Notes under the pieces: model-generated
Databases searched by the model: none
What the model was told of the DNA's origin: nothing
Seen by the model: the letters and a program-made list of their open reading frames with translations, nothing else
In this document: positions 7,133-15,509 of the stretch, piece by piece
Numbering within the stretch: position 1 is the first letter of the stretch
Layout: every line of letters starts with the position of its first letter
Made by a program: the position numbers and the translations under genes
Source of the DNA: Geoglobus acetivorans
GTDB lineage: Archaea > Halobacteriota > Archaeoglobi > Archaeoglobales > Archaeoglobaceae
Assembly (NCBI RefSeq): GCF_000789255.1
Contig: NZ_CP009552.1
Coordinates: forward strand, 1,054,001 to 1,118,000
Length of the DNA stretch: 64,000 nucleotides
Direction: 5' to 3'

Positions 7133-7393
7133 ATGACTTGGACAATCGTAACAAAAGATGAATTTGAACGCCAGTTCAGGGATCTAACCAGAAAAGACAA
7201 ACCACTGGCTGGAAGGCTGGCCAAAGCCATTCTGAAGCTGGAAGATAACCCGCATCTGGGAAAACCTCTTTCCTACGATCTCTCGGGATTGTGGTCTCTG
7301 AGAGTGGGGAAATACCGGATTATTTACGAAATCAACGAAAACGAAAAGAAGGTTATTCTAAGAGCTGTTTCCCACAGAAAAAAGAGCTATTAA
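7133..7393 (+). CDS. RelE/ParE-superfamily toxin
   Basis: 86 residues with the compact RelE fold order: the N-terminal TKDEFERQFRDL helix, a second helix ending in LEDNPHLGKPL, then strands LWSLRVGKYRIIYEI and the C-terminal RAVSHRKKSY. Members are ribosome-dependent or free mRNA endonucleases, and the basic residues in the last strands are typical of the active surface. No antitoxin precedes it on the same strand. Instead its 3' end overlaps by 4 bp the convergent small gene at 7390-7602, which resembles a RelB-type antitoxin. Confidence 0.85.
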   Translation: MTWTIVTKDEFERQFRDLTRKDKPLAGRLAKAILKLEDNPHLGKPLSYDLSGLWSLRVGKYRIIYEINENEKKVILRAVSHRKKSY

Positions 7394-7602
7394 GCGTCAA
7401 TATCCAGCTCTTCCAGAAATTCCCTGAACTCCCTTTTCTCCGGCTGGGTTTCAGACCTTTTCAGAGACTCCATCAGCTCTTCGTCACTCATTATCTCCAA
7501 GGTCTCAATGAGTGAGTCCAGTCTGTCTCTGAGCTCCTTAAGATCCTCGAGAATTCTTTTACCGGCAGCGGTTTGCATACGAATCATTGTTGGATCTATC
7601 AT
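7390..7602 (-). CDS. Probable RelB-like antitoxin, convergent with RelE
   Basis: 70 residues. A helical N-terminal half (KELRDRLDSLIET) leads into LEIMSDEELMESLKRSE and ends in FREFLEELDI. The segment around residues 37-50 and the acidic end resemble archaeal and cyanobacterial antitoxins that partner RelE toxins, where the C-terminal helix wraps the toxin. The opposite orientation to the toxin, with overlapping stop codons, is unusual because toxin-antitoxin pairs are normally co-directional. The assignment depends on family resemblance judged by eye. It could instead be an unrelated small acidic protein. Confidence 0.5.
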   Translation of the reverse strand: MIDPTMIRMQTAAGKRILEDLKELRDRLDSLIETLEIMSDEELMESLKRSETQPEKREFREFLEELDIDA

Positions 7603-7624
7603 TTATAAAGCTATCTTCCCGATT

Positions 7625-7867
7625 TCAAAAGCTCATCCTCTCAGCAAACTCTTCAATAGCTCTTTTAACCTTTTCCAAGGGCAGCATATACATCAAAATC
7701 TCCCAGAACTCCATCACCAGATCCTCTCCCATCTCCACCCTGATCTGCTCCAGATCCAGCCTGTAGGTTCCGTTCACCTTGTTTATGTTGTTCCTCAGGG
7801 CGATCTTCCTCGCATCAACTGCCACGGCGTGATCCTTCCCGTTCCCGCGTATTATCGGCACAGTCAT
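7625..7867 (-). CDS. Small hypothetical protein
   Basis: An 80-residue ORF starting MTVPIIRGNGKDHAVAV, with mixed beta then alpha character and no recognised motif. It lies 22 nt upstream of, and in the same direction as, the putative antitoxin at 7390-7602, so the two may be co-transcribed. It is preceded by an AT-rich stretch. Real coding is likely because the product has a balanced composition and the ORF fits the operon spacing, but no family is recognised. Confidence 0.55.
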   Translation of the reverse strand: MTVPIIRGNGKDHAVAVDARKIALRNNINKVNGTYRLDLEQIRVEMGEDLVMEFWEILMYMLPLEKVKRAIEEFAERMSF

Positions 7868-8038
7868 GCAAGAATTTGCAACAACTTGTAACTGTTAAAT
7901 TTCTCTCCATCAAAGAATATCTCAGAACACATTATGACAAAATGCCCCGGTGAAAGTAAGAGAGTGCCGGTGTTCTTGCTGAAAATATGCCATAAGCACA
8001 AAAGGAATGGGACATCGGTATGTGTGAGGGAAAGATTA

Positions 8039-8794
8039 TTAAAAACTCTTCATCGCCTCCCTCAACCTCTGCTGAGCCTCATCGCTGAACCAAAGCTCGA
8101 CAAAGACATCAACATCTCTCTCCAGGCGTTTTATGATGTCTTCCCTCACCCTTTCTGTCCTGTTTGCCTTAACAGCCGCAAATGCTCTGCCAGGGAGTTC
8201 TCCAATTTTCTTCACCCTCTCAACGGACTTCTGAAGCAGCTCTTCCGGAGCAAAGACGCCATCCACCACCCCCATCTCAAGAACCTTCTCTGGAGGATAG
8301 AAATCTCCCCCGTACACCATTTCAACCGTAACCCTGTCTCCAGCAATTTGCTGGAGGATTCTCTGTGGAAGGTAAGGCACAGACACGCCCAGCTTGACCT
8401 CGTTCAGGCCAAACAGCTTTTTTCCCTCGCTCATATATCTGAAATCGCAGCACAGAGCGAGAATGCACCCTCCAGCTATCGCATGTCCGTTTATTGCGGC
8501 AGCAGTAGGCTTTGGCAGAGTATAGATATCCAGGCAGAGGAGGTTGAAATCCATTATGAATTCCCTGAATTCCGTTTTGTCATAATCGATCAGCTCCGGC
8601 ACATCAAGCCCTATTGAGAAAAATCTGTCGTTTGAGCTTGTGAGAACTGCAGACGTTATCCCTCCATCCTCCCTAACCTGCTCAATAACCTCTGAAAGAT
8701 CACCAACAAACTCTGGATTTATTGGATTCTTTTTTCCTCTGTTAAGCCTGACAACCGCAACACCATCCATGTCCTGGAGATCAACAGTATTCAT
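8039..8794 (-). CDS. Enoyl-CoA hydratase/isomerase family protein (crotonase)
   Basis: 251 residues from ATG 8794, which matches the usual crotonase length; the in-frame extension up to 8875 crosses the promoter region. It shows the N-terminal strand VAVVRLNRGKKNPIN, the oxyanion-hole segment INGHAIAGGCILALCCDFRY (about 106-125), and FGLNEVKLGV with the conserved Glu. The family hydrates or isomerises enoyl-CoA thioesters, mostly in beta-oxidation, and this fits the acyl-CoA dehydrogenase and CoA-transferase elsewhere in the window. The exact substrate cannot be read. It is divergent from the FGGY kinase. A TATA-like element lies near 8812-8820 on its strand. Confidence 0.9.
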   Translation of the reverse strand: MNTVDLQDMDGVAVVRLNRGKKNPINPEFVGDLSEVIEQVREDGGITSAVLTSSNDRFFSIGLDVPELIDYDKTEFREFIMDFNLLCLDIYTLPKPTAAAINGHAIAGGCILALCCDFRYMSEGKKLFGLNEVKLGVSVPYLPQRILQQIAGDRVTVEMVYGGDFYPPEKVLEMGVVDGVFAPEELLQKSVERVKKIGELPGRAFAAVKANRTERVREDIIKRLERDVDVFVELWFSDEAQQRLREAMKSF

Positions 8795-8900
8795 GATCCA
8801 GAGTGAAATCCTGCATATATCAAATTTTTGAAAATTACATTCGGATTCGCGCACATTTGGCATGCCAGATACCATCAGTGAACATGCATTATCCTGTCCG

Positions 8901-8918
8901 CAACCCCCGGCGGGGTTG
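8901..8918. promoter_or_regulatory. Perfect inverted repeat between the crotonase and kinase genes
   Basis: CAACCCC (8901-8907), a CGGC loop, then GGGGTTG (8912-8918): a 7-bp perfect palindrome in an otherwise AT-rich divergent intergenic region. It lies just upstream of a TATA-like TTATAAATA near 8932-8940 serving the kinase start at 8964. Likely an operator or a short terminator hairpin; not proven. Confidence 0.4.
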
Positions 8919-8963
8919 TTTCATAAAGTCAATTATAAATAATTTCAAATACAATACATCTGC

Positions 8964-10475
8964 ATGCCCGATTACTTCGCTCTTGTGGATGCCGGCACAA
9001 CATCGATCAAGGCAGGAATCGTTGAGAGCCAGAGGTTCAAAGTAGTCAGAGAAAAATCTGAGAAAACAGAGGTCGTTCATCCAAAAGAAGGTTATGCTGA
9101 AAAAGACCCGGAATTCCTGTGGGAACAGGTAAAATCTCTTTTAGCCGAAATTATAGAGGGTTATGAAGTCAGGGCAATCGCATTCACGGCCCACATGGCT
9201 GGTTTCGTCCCTGTGGACAGGAACGGCGACCCACTGTTCAACATGGTTATATGGCTGGATGAGAGAGGCAAGGGCTATCCCGAAGACCTTTTCAGAGACT
9301 TCCCATCCATATCGGGATACAGTCCGTTGAGATTGCTCAGGTTCCTGAGGATTACAGGCGGAGCTCCAAGCAAAACAGGCAAGGACGTTCTGCCAAAGAT
9401 CCTCTGGATGAGAGACAACGAACCGGAGGTGTTCTCCAGAACCTGGAAATTCCTCGACGTGAAGGGGTACCTGATTTACAGATGCACGGGAAAAGCCGTG
9501 ACGAGCCATGACGAGGCACACCTCACATGGCTCGCCGACACGAGAAGAAACAGGGCAGAATGGCATGAGGGCCTCATGAGAGACTACGGTCTGAAACCAG
9601 ACCTTTTTCCGGAGATAATGAACAGCACAGATGTGGCCGGATTTCTTGATGAAAGCGTTTCAAAGGAACTGGGCATAAACAGGGTTCCGGTGGTCGTTGG
9701 CGCGGGAGACATGTGCACAACGGCAATAGGTTCGGGAGCTGTTGAGAACAACAGAATCCATATTTACTTGGGAACAAGCGACTGGATTGGAGCACATGTG
9801 GACAAAAGAAAGGCCGACGTGAAGCATTACATAGGCACAATACTGAGCGGGATTCCGGAAAAGTACTTGCTTGTTGCTGAGCAGGAAATTGCAGGAGGGG
9901 CAATTGACTGGGTGATGAACATTCTGAATCTGAAGGATTACGAGAAAGTCGATGAAATCGTTAAAATGACCGAAACTGACCTCATATTCACACCATGGTT
10001 TTTCGGAGAGCGGGCCCCAATTGACGACCACTACATCAGGGCGAGCATCTTCAACCTGAGTCTGAAAACCGGAAAAGATGAGATGCTCAGGGCATTGTTC
10101 GAGGGTGTGGCAATGAACATAGCATGGGCGTACCATTTCGTGGAAAAGATGACCGGAACCAATGAGTCCGTAAGAATTACGGGCGGAGGTGCAAGATTTG
10201 ACTCGCTTTGTTCAATAATCGCCTCTGCAATAAACAGAAAAGTCGTGAGAACGGCAAAACCGGAACATGCCGGGTTGAGGGGCTTAGCCACAATAGTAAA
10301 TACTGCAGTAAACGGAGAAAGCTGCCAGGATGCGGTTAAAAGGTTCGAACATGAAAGAGAGTTTCATCCAGACGCACAGCAGCACAAAAATCTCCAGAAC
10401 AAGCTTGAAATCCTGAGAGAATACTATAGAAAGACAGCCGGAGTTTTCAAAAAGCTAAACAGAGGTGTTCTTTAA
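8964..10475 (+). CDS. FGGY-family carbohydrate kinase
   Basis: A 503-residue two-domain sugar kinase of the glycerol kinase/xylulokinase family. It has the N-terminal ATPase strand FALVDAGTTSIKAG (phosphate-1), a VVGAGDMCTTAIGSGAV block near the domain interface, and the C-terminal ITGGGARFDSLCSIIA adenosine-binding motif followed by a helix. It phosphorylates a sugar or polyol with ATP in the cytosol. The substrate is not readable, but xylulokinase-like proteins are the closest in layout. The TATA element is about 25-30 nt from the ATG, which suggests a leaderless transcript. The next feature downstream is a box C/D sRNA. Confidence 0.88.
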   Translation: MPDYFALVDAGTTSIKAGIVESQRFKVVREKSEKTEVVHPKEGYAEKDPEFLWEQVKSLLAEIIEGYEVRAIAFTAHMAGFVPVDRNGDPLFNMVIWLDERGKGYPEDLFRDFPSISGYSPLRLLRFLRITGGAPSKTGKDVLPKILWMRDNEPEVFSRTWKFLDVKGYLIYRCTGKAVTSHDEAHLTWLADTRRNRAEWHEGLMRDYGLKPDLFPEIMNSTDVAGFLDESVSKELGINRVPVVVGAGDMCTTAIGSGAVENNRIHIYLGTSDWIGAHVDKRKADVKHYIGTILSGIPEKYLLVAEQEIAGGAIDWVMNILNLKDYEKVDEIVKMTETDLIFTPWFFGERAPIDDHYIRASIFNLSLKTGKDEMLRALFEGVAMNIAWAYHFVEKMTGTNESVRITGGGARFDSLCSIIASAINRKVVRTAKPEHAGLRGLATIVNTAVNGESCQDAVKRFEHEREFHPDAQQHKNLQNKLEILREYYRKTAGVFKKLNRGVL

Positions 10476-10529
10476 CCCCACCCCCGGTTGCAGAAAAACT
10501 TATTACACTTCCTGCCAAAAAAATTCAGG

Positions 10530-10586
10530 GATGATGAATTTGGCAGGACCTGAGCGAAAGCGATGATGAAGGCTGTACTTTCTGAT
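10530..10586 (+). ncRNA. Box C/D small guide RNA
   Basis: The full consensus order fits in about 57 nt: box C ATGATGA (10531-10537), a 12-nt guide, D' CTGA (10550-10553), an 8-9 nt linker GCGAAAGCG, box C' ATGATGA (10563-10569), a 12-nt guide, D CTGA (10582-10585). Both guides have the 12-nt spacing typical of archaeal dual-guide sRNAs. The N+5 rule would place the methylated nucleotides opposite A10545 (D' guide ATTTGGCAGGAC) and A10577 (D guide AGGCTGTACTTT). The targets are presumably rRNA or tRNA not in this window. Box D abuts the stop codon of the convergent radical SAM gene. Confidence 0.88.
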
Positions 10587-12508
10587 CAGTAGTAATACCA
10601 GATGGTCCTGTAATCCTCCAGACTCTCACCCATACTTTCCAGGAAATCAAGATACTCTTTTATTGGAACGTCCGAATACGTGTATGGCTTGGTTTCACTT
10701 ATGCCCTTCTCCCATGGGTGCATGAGGTACACCCTGCTTCCATCTGGCTTTACAGCTATGAGTTCTCTGTCCTGCCATGCCCGGAGGTGATTTTTGCCCA
10801 TTCTCGGGACGTTGAAAACGGGTTCATCTCCTCTGAAAACGCCTGGCAGAAGTCTTGCCTCTTCCTTCCCTTCCTGCACGATTCTCGCAATTGGAATCAG
10901 GTAGTCTTTCTGCTCAATTTTACCTTTGGGGAAGAAGGTGTAATACGGCTCAACGCCCGCCTTTTTCAGCGCAATTCTGAGGACAACGTTCTCGAACCTT
11001 CTGCTCACCATTCTGTGGTACACGTGCTGGTTGTAAATGATGATGCCATACTTTCTGAGCCTGTAGGCAGCCTCACTGACTTCGGGCGTTACCTCGTATG
11101 CAGTTTCAAAGTGGGTCGAAACAGACAGGTTCCTCTTACCGGGCTCTATGTAGCTCCCGAGCATCTCCGCAAGGTTTTCAGTTATCCTCATCGGGACCGT
11201 AACGATCACTCTCGACCCTATCCTGATGTTCGCCACATGATCGAATTCCGCAACCCGTCCAATGATCCTCTCAAGGGTTTTATCACTGAGAGCCAGCGGG
11301 TCCCCTCCGGTGATCAGGACATCAATCATGGAATCGTGCTCACCAAACCACTCTATTGCCCTCTCGATTTTCTCCCACCCCGGAAAAGCGTTTGCCATGA
11401 ATGGCTCGGTGACCTCCCAGTTTCTCTGGCAGTACACACATATCTGGGGACAGGTTTCATAGGGCTTGACAATCGCAATCATCGCATATCTTCTCGTTAC
11501 AAGGTCAACCGGTGAGGTGTCGTGCTCACCCATGAAGTCGAAGTAAATTTCCCTGTCATCCTTGTGACCGAGCATGTTCATGACATACCATTCAGGGGGC
11601 ATCACCTGTCTTCTGACGTGCATGTCATGTCTGTAAGGCTCCTCAAAATCCCAGAGGTGGAGATAGTAGGGCGTTATACCCCACGGGATGTGATTCTCAA
11701 TCGCAAGCTCCACGAGCTTCAGATTGTCCTCTGGCACCTTCACGATCCCAAGCTCGTTTAGTTCCTTCAGAATCTGAAGGCCCTTTTCTCTTTTGAGGAC
11801 ATGCGAGAACTGCCATTTGTAGCTGTTCCACCTGTCTTCATCTATTCCCCAGAATTCAATCAGCTTTTCTTTCTGTTTCTTTCTCTTTTCAATAATCGCA
11901 TCATCGAGACCGGTTGGATACCTGTCCACGTAACCCTTTATAATCCTCCAGGCCTCATCAAGATGCTTTGACCGTATCTCGGCTGCTTTTCTGCCCTTTA
12001 TCCGGTCAAAATCGACAAATTCCACACCCCTTTCAGAGAGCATCTGACCGAGCCAGCCCTTCGAATAATCTGCCTTACCCGCCATTGCCCTGAAAAGGTG
12101 TCTGAACTCCTCCACGAAGCCCTCTGTAATGACCGATAAAACGTTTTCATCTCCCTTCGTTGCTCTCCAGAGATACTCCAGAGTTGAGAATCCTGCAACA
12201 TTCTCCATGTATTCAGACGTCAGGTTCATAAAAACGCCTATCGCCTCTTCGCACAGCCACCTTTCCACCGGTTTTGAGGCTATTTCGCCATTCTTGCATT
12301 TAATCAGTAGCTCTCCAGAAAATTTCTGTGCAAGATTTCTGGCTTCATCAATACTCTCCGCCTTCAGCAATAACTCCTTCAGCTCCGGAAGAGGTTCAAA
12401 TATTTCGAGGAAGTTAGAGTGAGATACACCCTGTTCCAGTCCCCAGGGAGATTTTTCAAGATTTATAAGCTCATTATCGGGCATTTTTACATTGTCCGCA
12501 TACTCCAT
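10586..12508 (-). CDS. KamA-family radical SAM protein (lysine 2,3-aminomutase-like), long form
   Basis: 640 residues, about 200 longer than classical lysine 2,3-aminomutase. The radical SAM cluster motif CPQICVYC (Cys353, Cys357, Cys360) sits in a barrel preceded by RYAMIAIVKP and followed by a GGDP motif (VLITGGDPLALS) that binds SAM in the family. The first 300 residues are a helical extension with no motif I recognise. Classical members interconvert alpha- and beta-amino acids with PLP, and archaea use one to make the osmolyte N-epsilon-acetyl-beta-lysine. This long form lacks an adjacent acetyltransferase, so its substrate is unknown. It is convergent with the C/D sRNA. Confidence 0.85.
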   Translation of the reverse strand: MEYADNVKMPDNELINLEKSPWGLEQGVSHSNFLEIFEPLPELKELLLKAESIDEARNLAQKFSGELLIKCKNGEIASKPVERWLCEEAIGVFMNLTSEYMENVAGFSTLEYLWRATKGDENVLSVITEGFVEEFRHLFRAMAGKADYSKGWLGQMLSERGVEFVDFDRIKGRKAAEIRSKHLDEAWRIIKGYVDRYPTGLDDAIIEKRKKQKEKLIEFWGIDEDRWNSYKWQFSHVLKREKGLQILKELNELGIVKVPEDNLKLVELAIENHIPWGITPYYLHLWDFEEPYRHDMHVRRQVMPPEWYVMNMLGHKDDREIYFDFMGEHDTSPVDLVTRRYAMIAIVKPYETCPQICVYCQRNWEVTEPFMANAFPGWEKIERAIEWFGEHDSMIDVLITGGDPLALSDKTLERIIGRVAEFDHVANIRIGSRVIVTVPMRITENLAEMLGSYIEPGKRNLSVSTHFETAYEVTPEVSEAAYRLRKYGIIIYNQHVYHRMVSRRFENVVLRIALKKAGVEPYYTFFPKGKIEQKDYLIPIARIVQEGKEEARLLPGVFRGDEPVFNVPRMGKNHLRAWQDRELIAVKPDGSRVYLMHPWEKGISETKPYTYSDVPIKEYLDFLESMGESLEDYRTIWYYY

Positions 12509-12677
12509 ATTCTTATTTTTTCTTAGGGATACAAGTTTTTTACGCCCACTTGCTAATACAAGACAAGGACAATATGTATCTCCGCCAGAACATTAGTATG
12601 ACAGTTCGTATCCAGAAACATGAGTTAGAACCCACAACTGATTTAACCCGCCACGCCATGATATCCAAGGTGGCTGA

Positions 12678-14624
12678 ATGGAGGAGTATTACGACTATCT
12701 CGAACACCTGAAAAACCTGATTGAATCCGAAAGAGAAGAGGAAAGAAGAAAGGCAATCGAGGAAATAAAATCCCTCTCCGCAGCACAGAGGGAAAAGTCA
12801 GGCAAGACGATTACAGGACTGAAGGGCAAGGTTGTCTCCAAAAATCCTAAAAAGACAGTCATACGATTCGGAAGACGGGTTGAAATCAAAACTGACATAG
12901 GTCCGGGAGATGTTGTTCTTGTAAGCAACGGAGACCCGCTTAAAAAGGCCTCCGAAGGAGTGGTTATTGAGAGGGGTGGCAGATATGTTGATGTGGAATT
13001 CCTGAAAATACCGGACATCAGGCTCGACAGTGTCAGGGTTGACCTGTTTTATGATGACACAACCTTCAACAGGATGGAGGAGAACCTCGACAGACTGTTT
13101 TACGGCGGAATGAAGGCCATAAAGCTGATTTTTGGAGATGATGACGTCAGCGAGGCAGAAACGGTTGATTTCCGACCATTTGATAATAAACTGAATCCCT
13201 CTCAGAAAGCAGCAATTTCAAAGGCTCTGGGCAGTGAGGACTTCTTCATCATCCACGGTCCTTTCGGAACAGGGAAAACACGAACGCTTGCAGAGTACAT
13301 CCTGCAGGAAGTTGAGAGGGGAAACAGGGTCCTCGCCACCGCTGAAAGCAACACGGCGGTGGACAATCTGGTTGAGAGGCTGGCCGGTAACGCGAAAATC
13401 GTGAGGGTGGGACATCCGTCAAGGATTGGTGAAAAGCTGAGAAAGGTCTCCTTAGAGGAGAAAAAGAAAGAACATGAATGGTACAGAGAACTGGAGGATA
13501 TCTGGAAAGAGATTGAAGAACTGATGAAAAGAAGAGAAATGGAAATACAGCCAACACCGAGATTCAGAAGGGGAATGAGCGACAGAGAAATCATGGAACT
13601 CGCCCAGAAGCGAGTGAGGGCATACAGGGGTGTTTCAGGAGCTGCAATAAGGTCCATGGCAAGGTGGCTTGAGATTAACGAAAGGCTGAAAGAGCTTTTC
13701 AGCGAAGCAGAGAAAATCGAAAAACGAATCGAAAAAGACATTTTTGAAAAAATGCAGGTTGTGCTTACCACAAATTCGACCGCATTTACAGTTGATGCCG
13801 GATTCGACGTTGCTGTAATTGACGAGGCGACGCAGTCGATAATACCCAGCACCCTAATCCCAATCAATAAAGCCAGAAAGTTCATTCTTGCAGGAGATCA
13901 CAAACAGCTTCCGCCTACAATCCTCAATTTAGAGGCAAAAGAACTTGAGAGGACGCTTTTTGAGATTTTGATTGAAAGGTATCCCTTCAAATCAGAAATG
14001 CTTGATACACAGTACAGGGCCAGAAGAGAGATTGCCGACTTCCCATCAATGACGTTCTACGGTGGAAGGGTAAAAACCCACGAAAATGCAGAAAAAATAT
14101 CGATTTCAGACCTCAACCCATCAGCCAGGAGTGCAGCCGAAAGATTTCTCGCCAGCTATCCGCTCATCTTTATCGATACGGAAAAGTCAGGAGGGGAGAG
14201 AACCAAGAAAGGGAGCAAATCATACCATAACCCTGTTGAAGCGAAGATTGTGGAAAGGGTTGTCAGAAAACTTGAAAGAATGGGAATAGACAGAGATTGC
14301 ATAGGTGTTATCTCGCCATACGACGATCAGGTCAGGCTGATAAGAGATCTGGTGGACTGTGAGGTCAAGAGCGTTGACGGCTATCAGGGGAGAGAAAAGG
14401 AGGTCATCATAATTTCCTTCGTTAGAAGCAATGAAAAGGGTGACCTCGGATTTCTGCGAGATTACAGAAGGCTGAACGTTGCACTTACAAGAGCGAAAAG
14501 GCTTCTTATAGCTGTGGGTAGTGCTGAGACCCTGAGCAAAGATGTTGTTTACAGGAGGTTTATCGGATACGTAAAGGAGAGGGGTGCAGTAATCGGTGCC
14601 TCCACTTTTTTAAGCCTTGATTAA
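12678..14624 (+). CDS. SF1 DNA/RNA helicase (IGHMBP2/Upf1/Dna2-like)
   Basis: 648 residues. An N-terminal coiled coil and an OB-like insertion (about 45-110) precede the two RecA domains. Motif I is GPFGTGKT (194-201), motif II VIDEATQS, motif III LAGDHKQLPPT, motif IV/V region IGVISPYDDQV and VKSVDGYQGREKEVII, and motif VI LNVALTRAKRLL. These are diagnostic of superfamily 1B helicases of the Upf1-like group. It probably unwinds nucleic acid 5' to 3' in replication, repair or RNA turnover. It ends 4 nt into the convergent transporter gene. Confidence 0.94.
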   Translation: MEEYYDYLEHLKNLIESEREEERRKAIEEIKSLSAAQREKSGKTITGLKGKVVSKNPKKTVIRFGRRVEIKTDIGPGDVVLVSNGDPLKKASEGVVIERGGRYVDVEFLKIPDIRLDSVRVDLFYDDTTFNRMEENLDRLFYGGMKAIKLIFGDDDVSEAETVDFRPFDNKLNPSQKAAISKALGSEDFFIIHGPFGTGKTRTLAEYILQEVERGNRVLATAESNTAVDNLVERLAGNAKIVRVGHPSRIGEKLRKVSLEEKKKEHEWYRELEDIWKEIEELMKRREMEIQPTPRFRRGMSDREIMELAQKRVRAYRGVSGAAIRSMARWLEINERLKELFSEAEKIEKRIEKDIFEKMQVVLTTNSTAFTVDAGFDVAVIDEATQSIIPSTLIPINKARKFILAGDHKQLPPTILNLEAKELERTLFEILIERYPFKSEMLDTQYRARREIADFPSMTFYGGRVKTHENAEKISISDLNPSARSAAERFLASYPLIFIDTEKSGGERTKKGSKSYHNPVEAKIVERVVRKLERMGIDRDCIGVISPYDDQVRLIRDLVDCEVKSVDGYQGREKEVIIISFVRSNEKGDLGFLRDYRRLNVALTRAKRLLIAVGSAETLSKDVVYRRFIGYVKERGAVIGASTFLSLD

Positions 14625-15448
14625 TCTGTAACCTCATCCCTCAGCGATACGAGCAGGACTGCTACGAACAGGAGGGCAACTCCTGCATACTGGAGCATGT
14701 CGAGACGCTCACTGAGAAATACGGCCGCAAACATGTAGGAAAACACACCCTCCATTGACAGAATTATTCCGGCATCAACCGACTTTGTATGTGCCTGCAT
14801 GTAATTCTGAAGAATCTTTGCAATGAACGTCGCCAGCAAACCCGTAAGCAGCAGGGCAAAAAGAACGTAGCTGTTCAGCGCAAATCTGTCGGTTGTGAAA
14901 ACCGCCGGCAGGGCTGAAAACATCCCCACAGCCACAACCTGCCAGCCCGCAAGACTCAGAGGGTTCAGATTTTTCGCATAGTGAGATATCATTGCGATTT
15001 CAAGGGCGAAAGCTATTGCACAGAGGAGAATGAGCAGATCACCGTAGTTAAAACCAGAATATCCGGAAAGAAGATAAATGCCCGCAAAAGCAAGGATAAC
15101 AGCCACAACCTCAATCGGTGAGACTCGCTCTCTATAGAGCAGAAAAGCTAGGATGGGCGTTATCACGATGTACACAGAGGTTATGAACCCCGCATTCGTT
15201 GCTGTTGTGTACTGAAGTCCAGCGGTCTGAAACGCATAGCCGAGAAAGGTTGCAGAGCCGATGGCAATTCCAGCCCGGATTTCATTCATCCTCAAAAACG
15301 GAAGGAACAGCAGCCCCGTGAAAATGAATCTTACCGCATTGAAGGCAAACGGAGACATGAATTCAAGTGCTACCTTGACAACGGGAAAAGTCGCACCCCA
15401 TATCAACGCCACGGCCAGCAGACCGAGGTCAGCGTAAAGTCGTTTCAT
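14621..15448 (-). CDS. EamA-family (DMT) transporter
   Basis: About 275 residues from ATG 15448 (MKRLYADLGLL), with ten hydrophobic helices in two EamA repeats. The first opens with the typical LIWGATFPVVKVAL and the second with a matching SMEGVFSYMFAAV. The frame extends upstream to 15487, but the internal Met gives the usual N-terminus. Members export amino acids, metabolites or nucleotide sugars by proton exchange, and specificity cannot be read. The gene is convergent with the helicase and is followed by no co-directional partner, so it is probably monocistronic. Confidence 0.9.
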   Translation of the reverse strand: MKRLYADLGLLAVALIWGATFPVVKVALEFMSPFAFNAVRFIFTGLLFLPFLRMNEIRAGIAIGSATFLGYAFQTAGLQYTTATNAGFITSVYIVITPILAFLLYRERVSPIEVVAVILAFAGIYLLSGYSGFNYGDLLILLCAIAFALEIAMISHYAKNLNPLSLAGWQVVAVGMFSALPAVFTTDRFALNSYVLFALLLTGLLATFIAKILQNYMQAHTKSVDAGIILSMEGVFSYMFAAVFLSERLDMLQYAGVALLFVAVLLVSLRDEVTD

Positions 15449-15509
15449 CGGACATGAGAAAAAAGGTGGGTAAAAAAATTTTGTCAATTTTTATCAAAAT
15501 AGCAGTATG

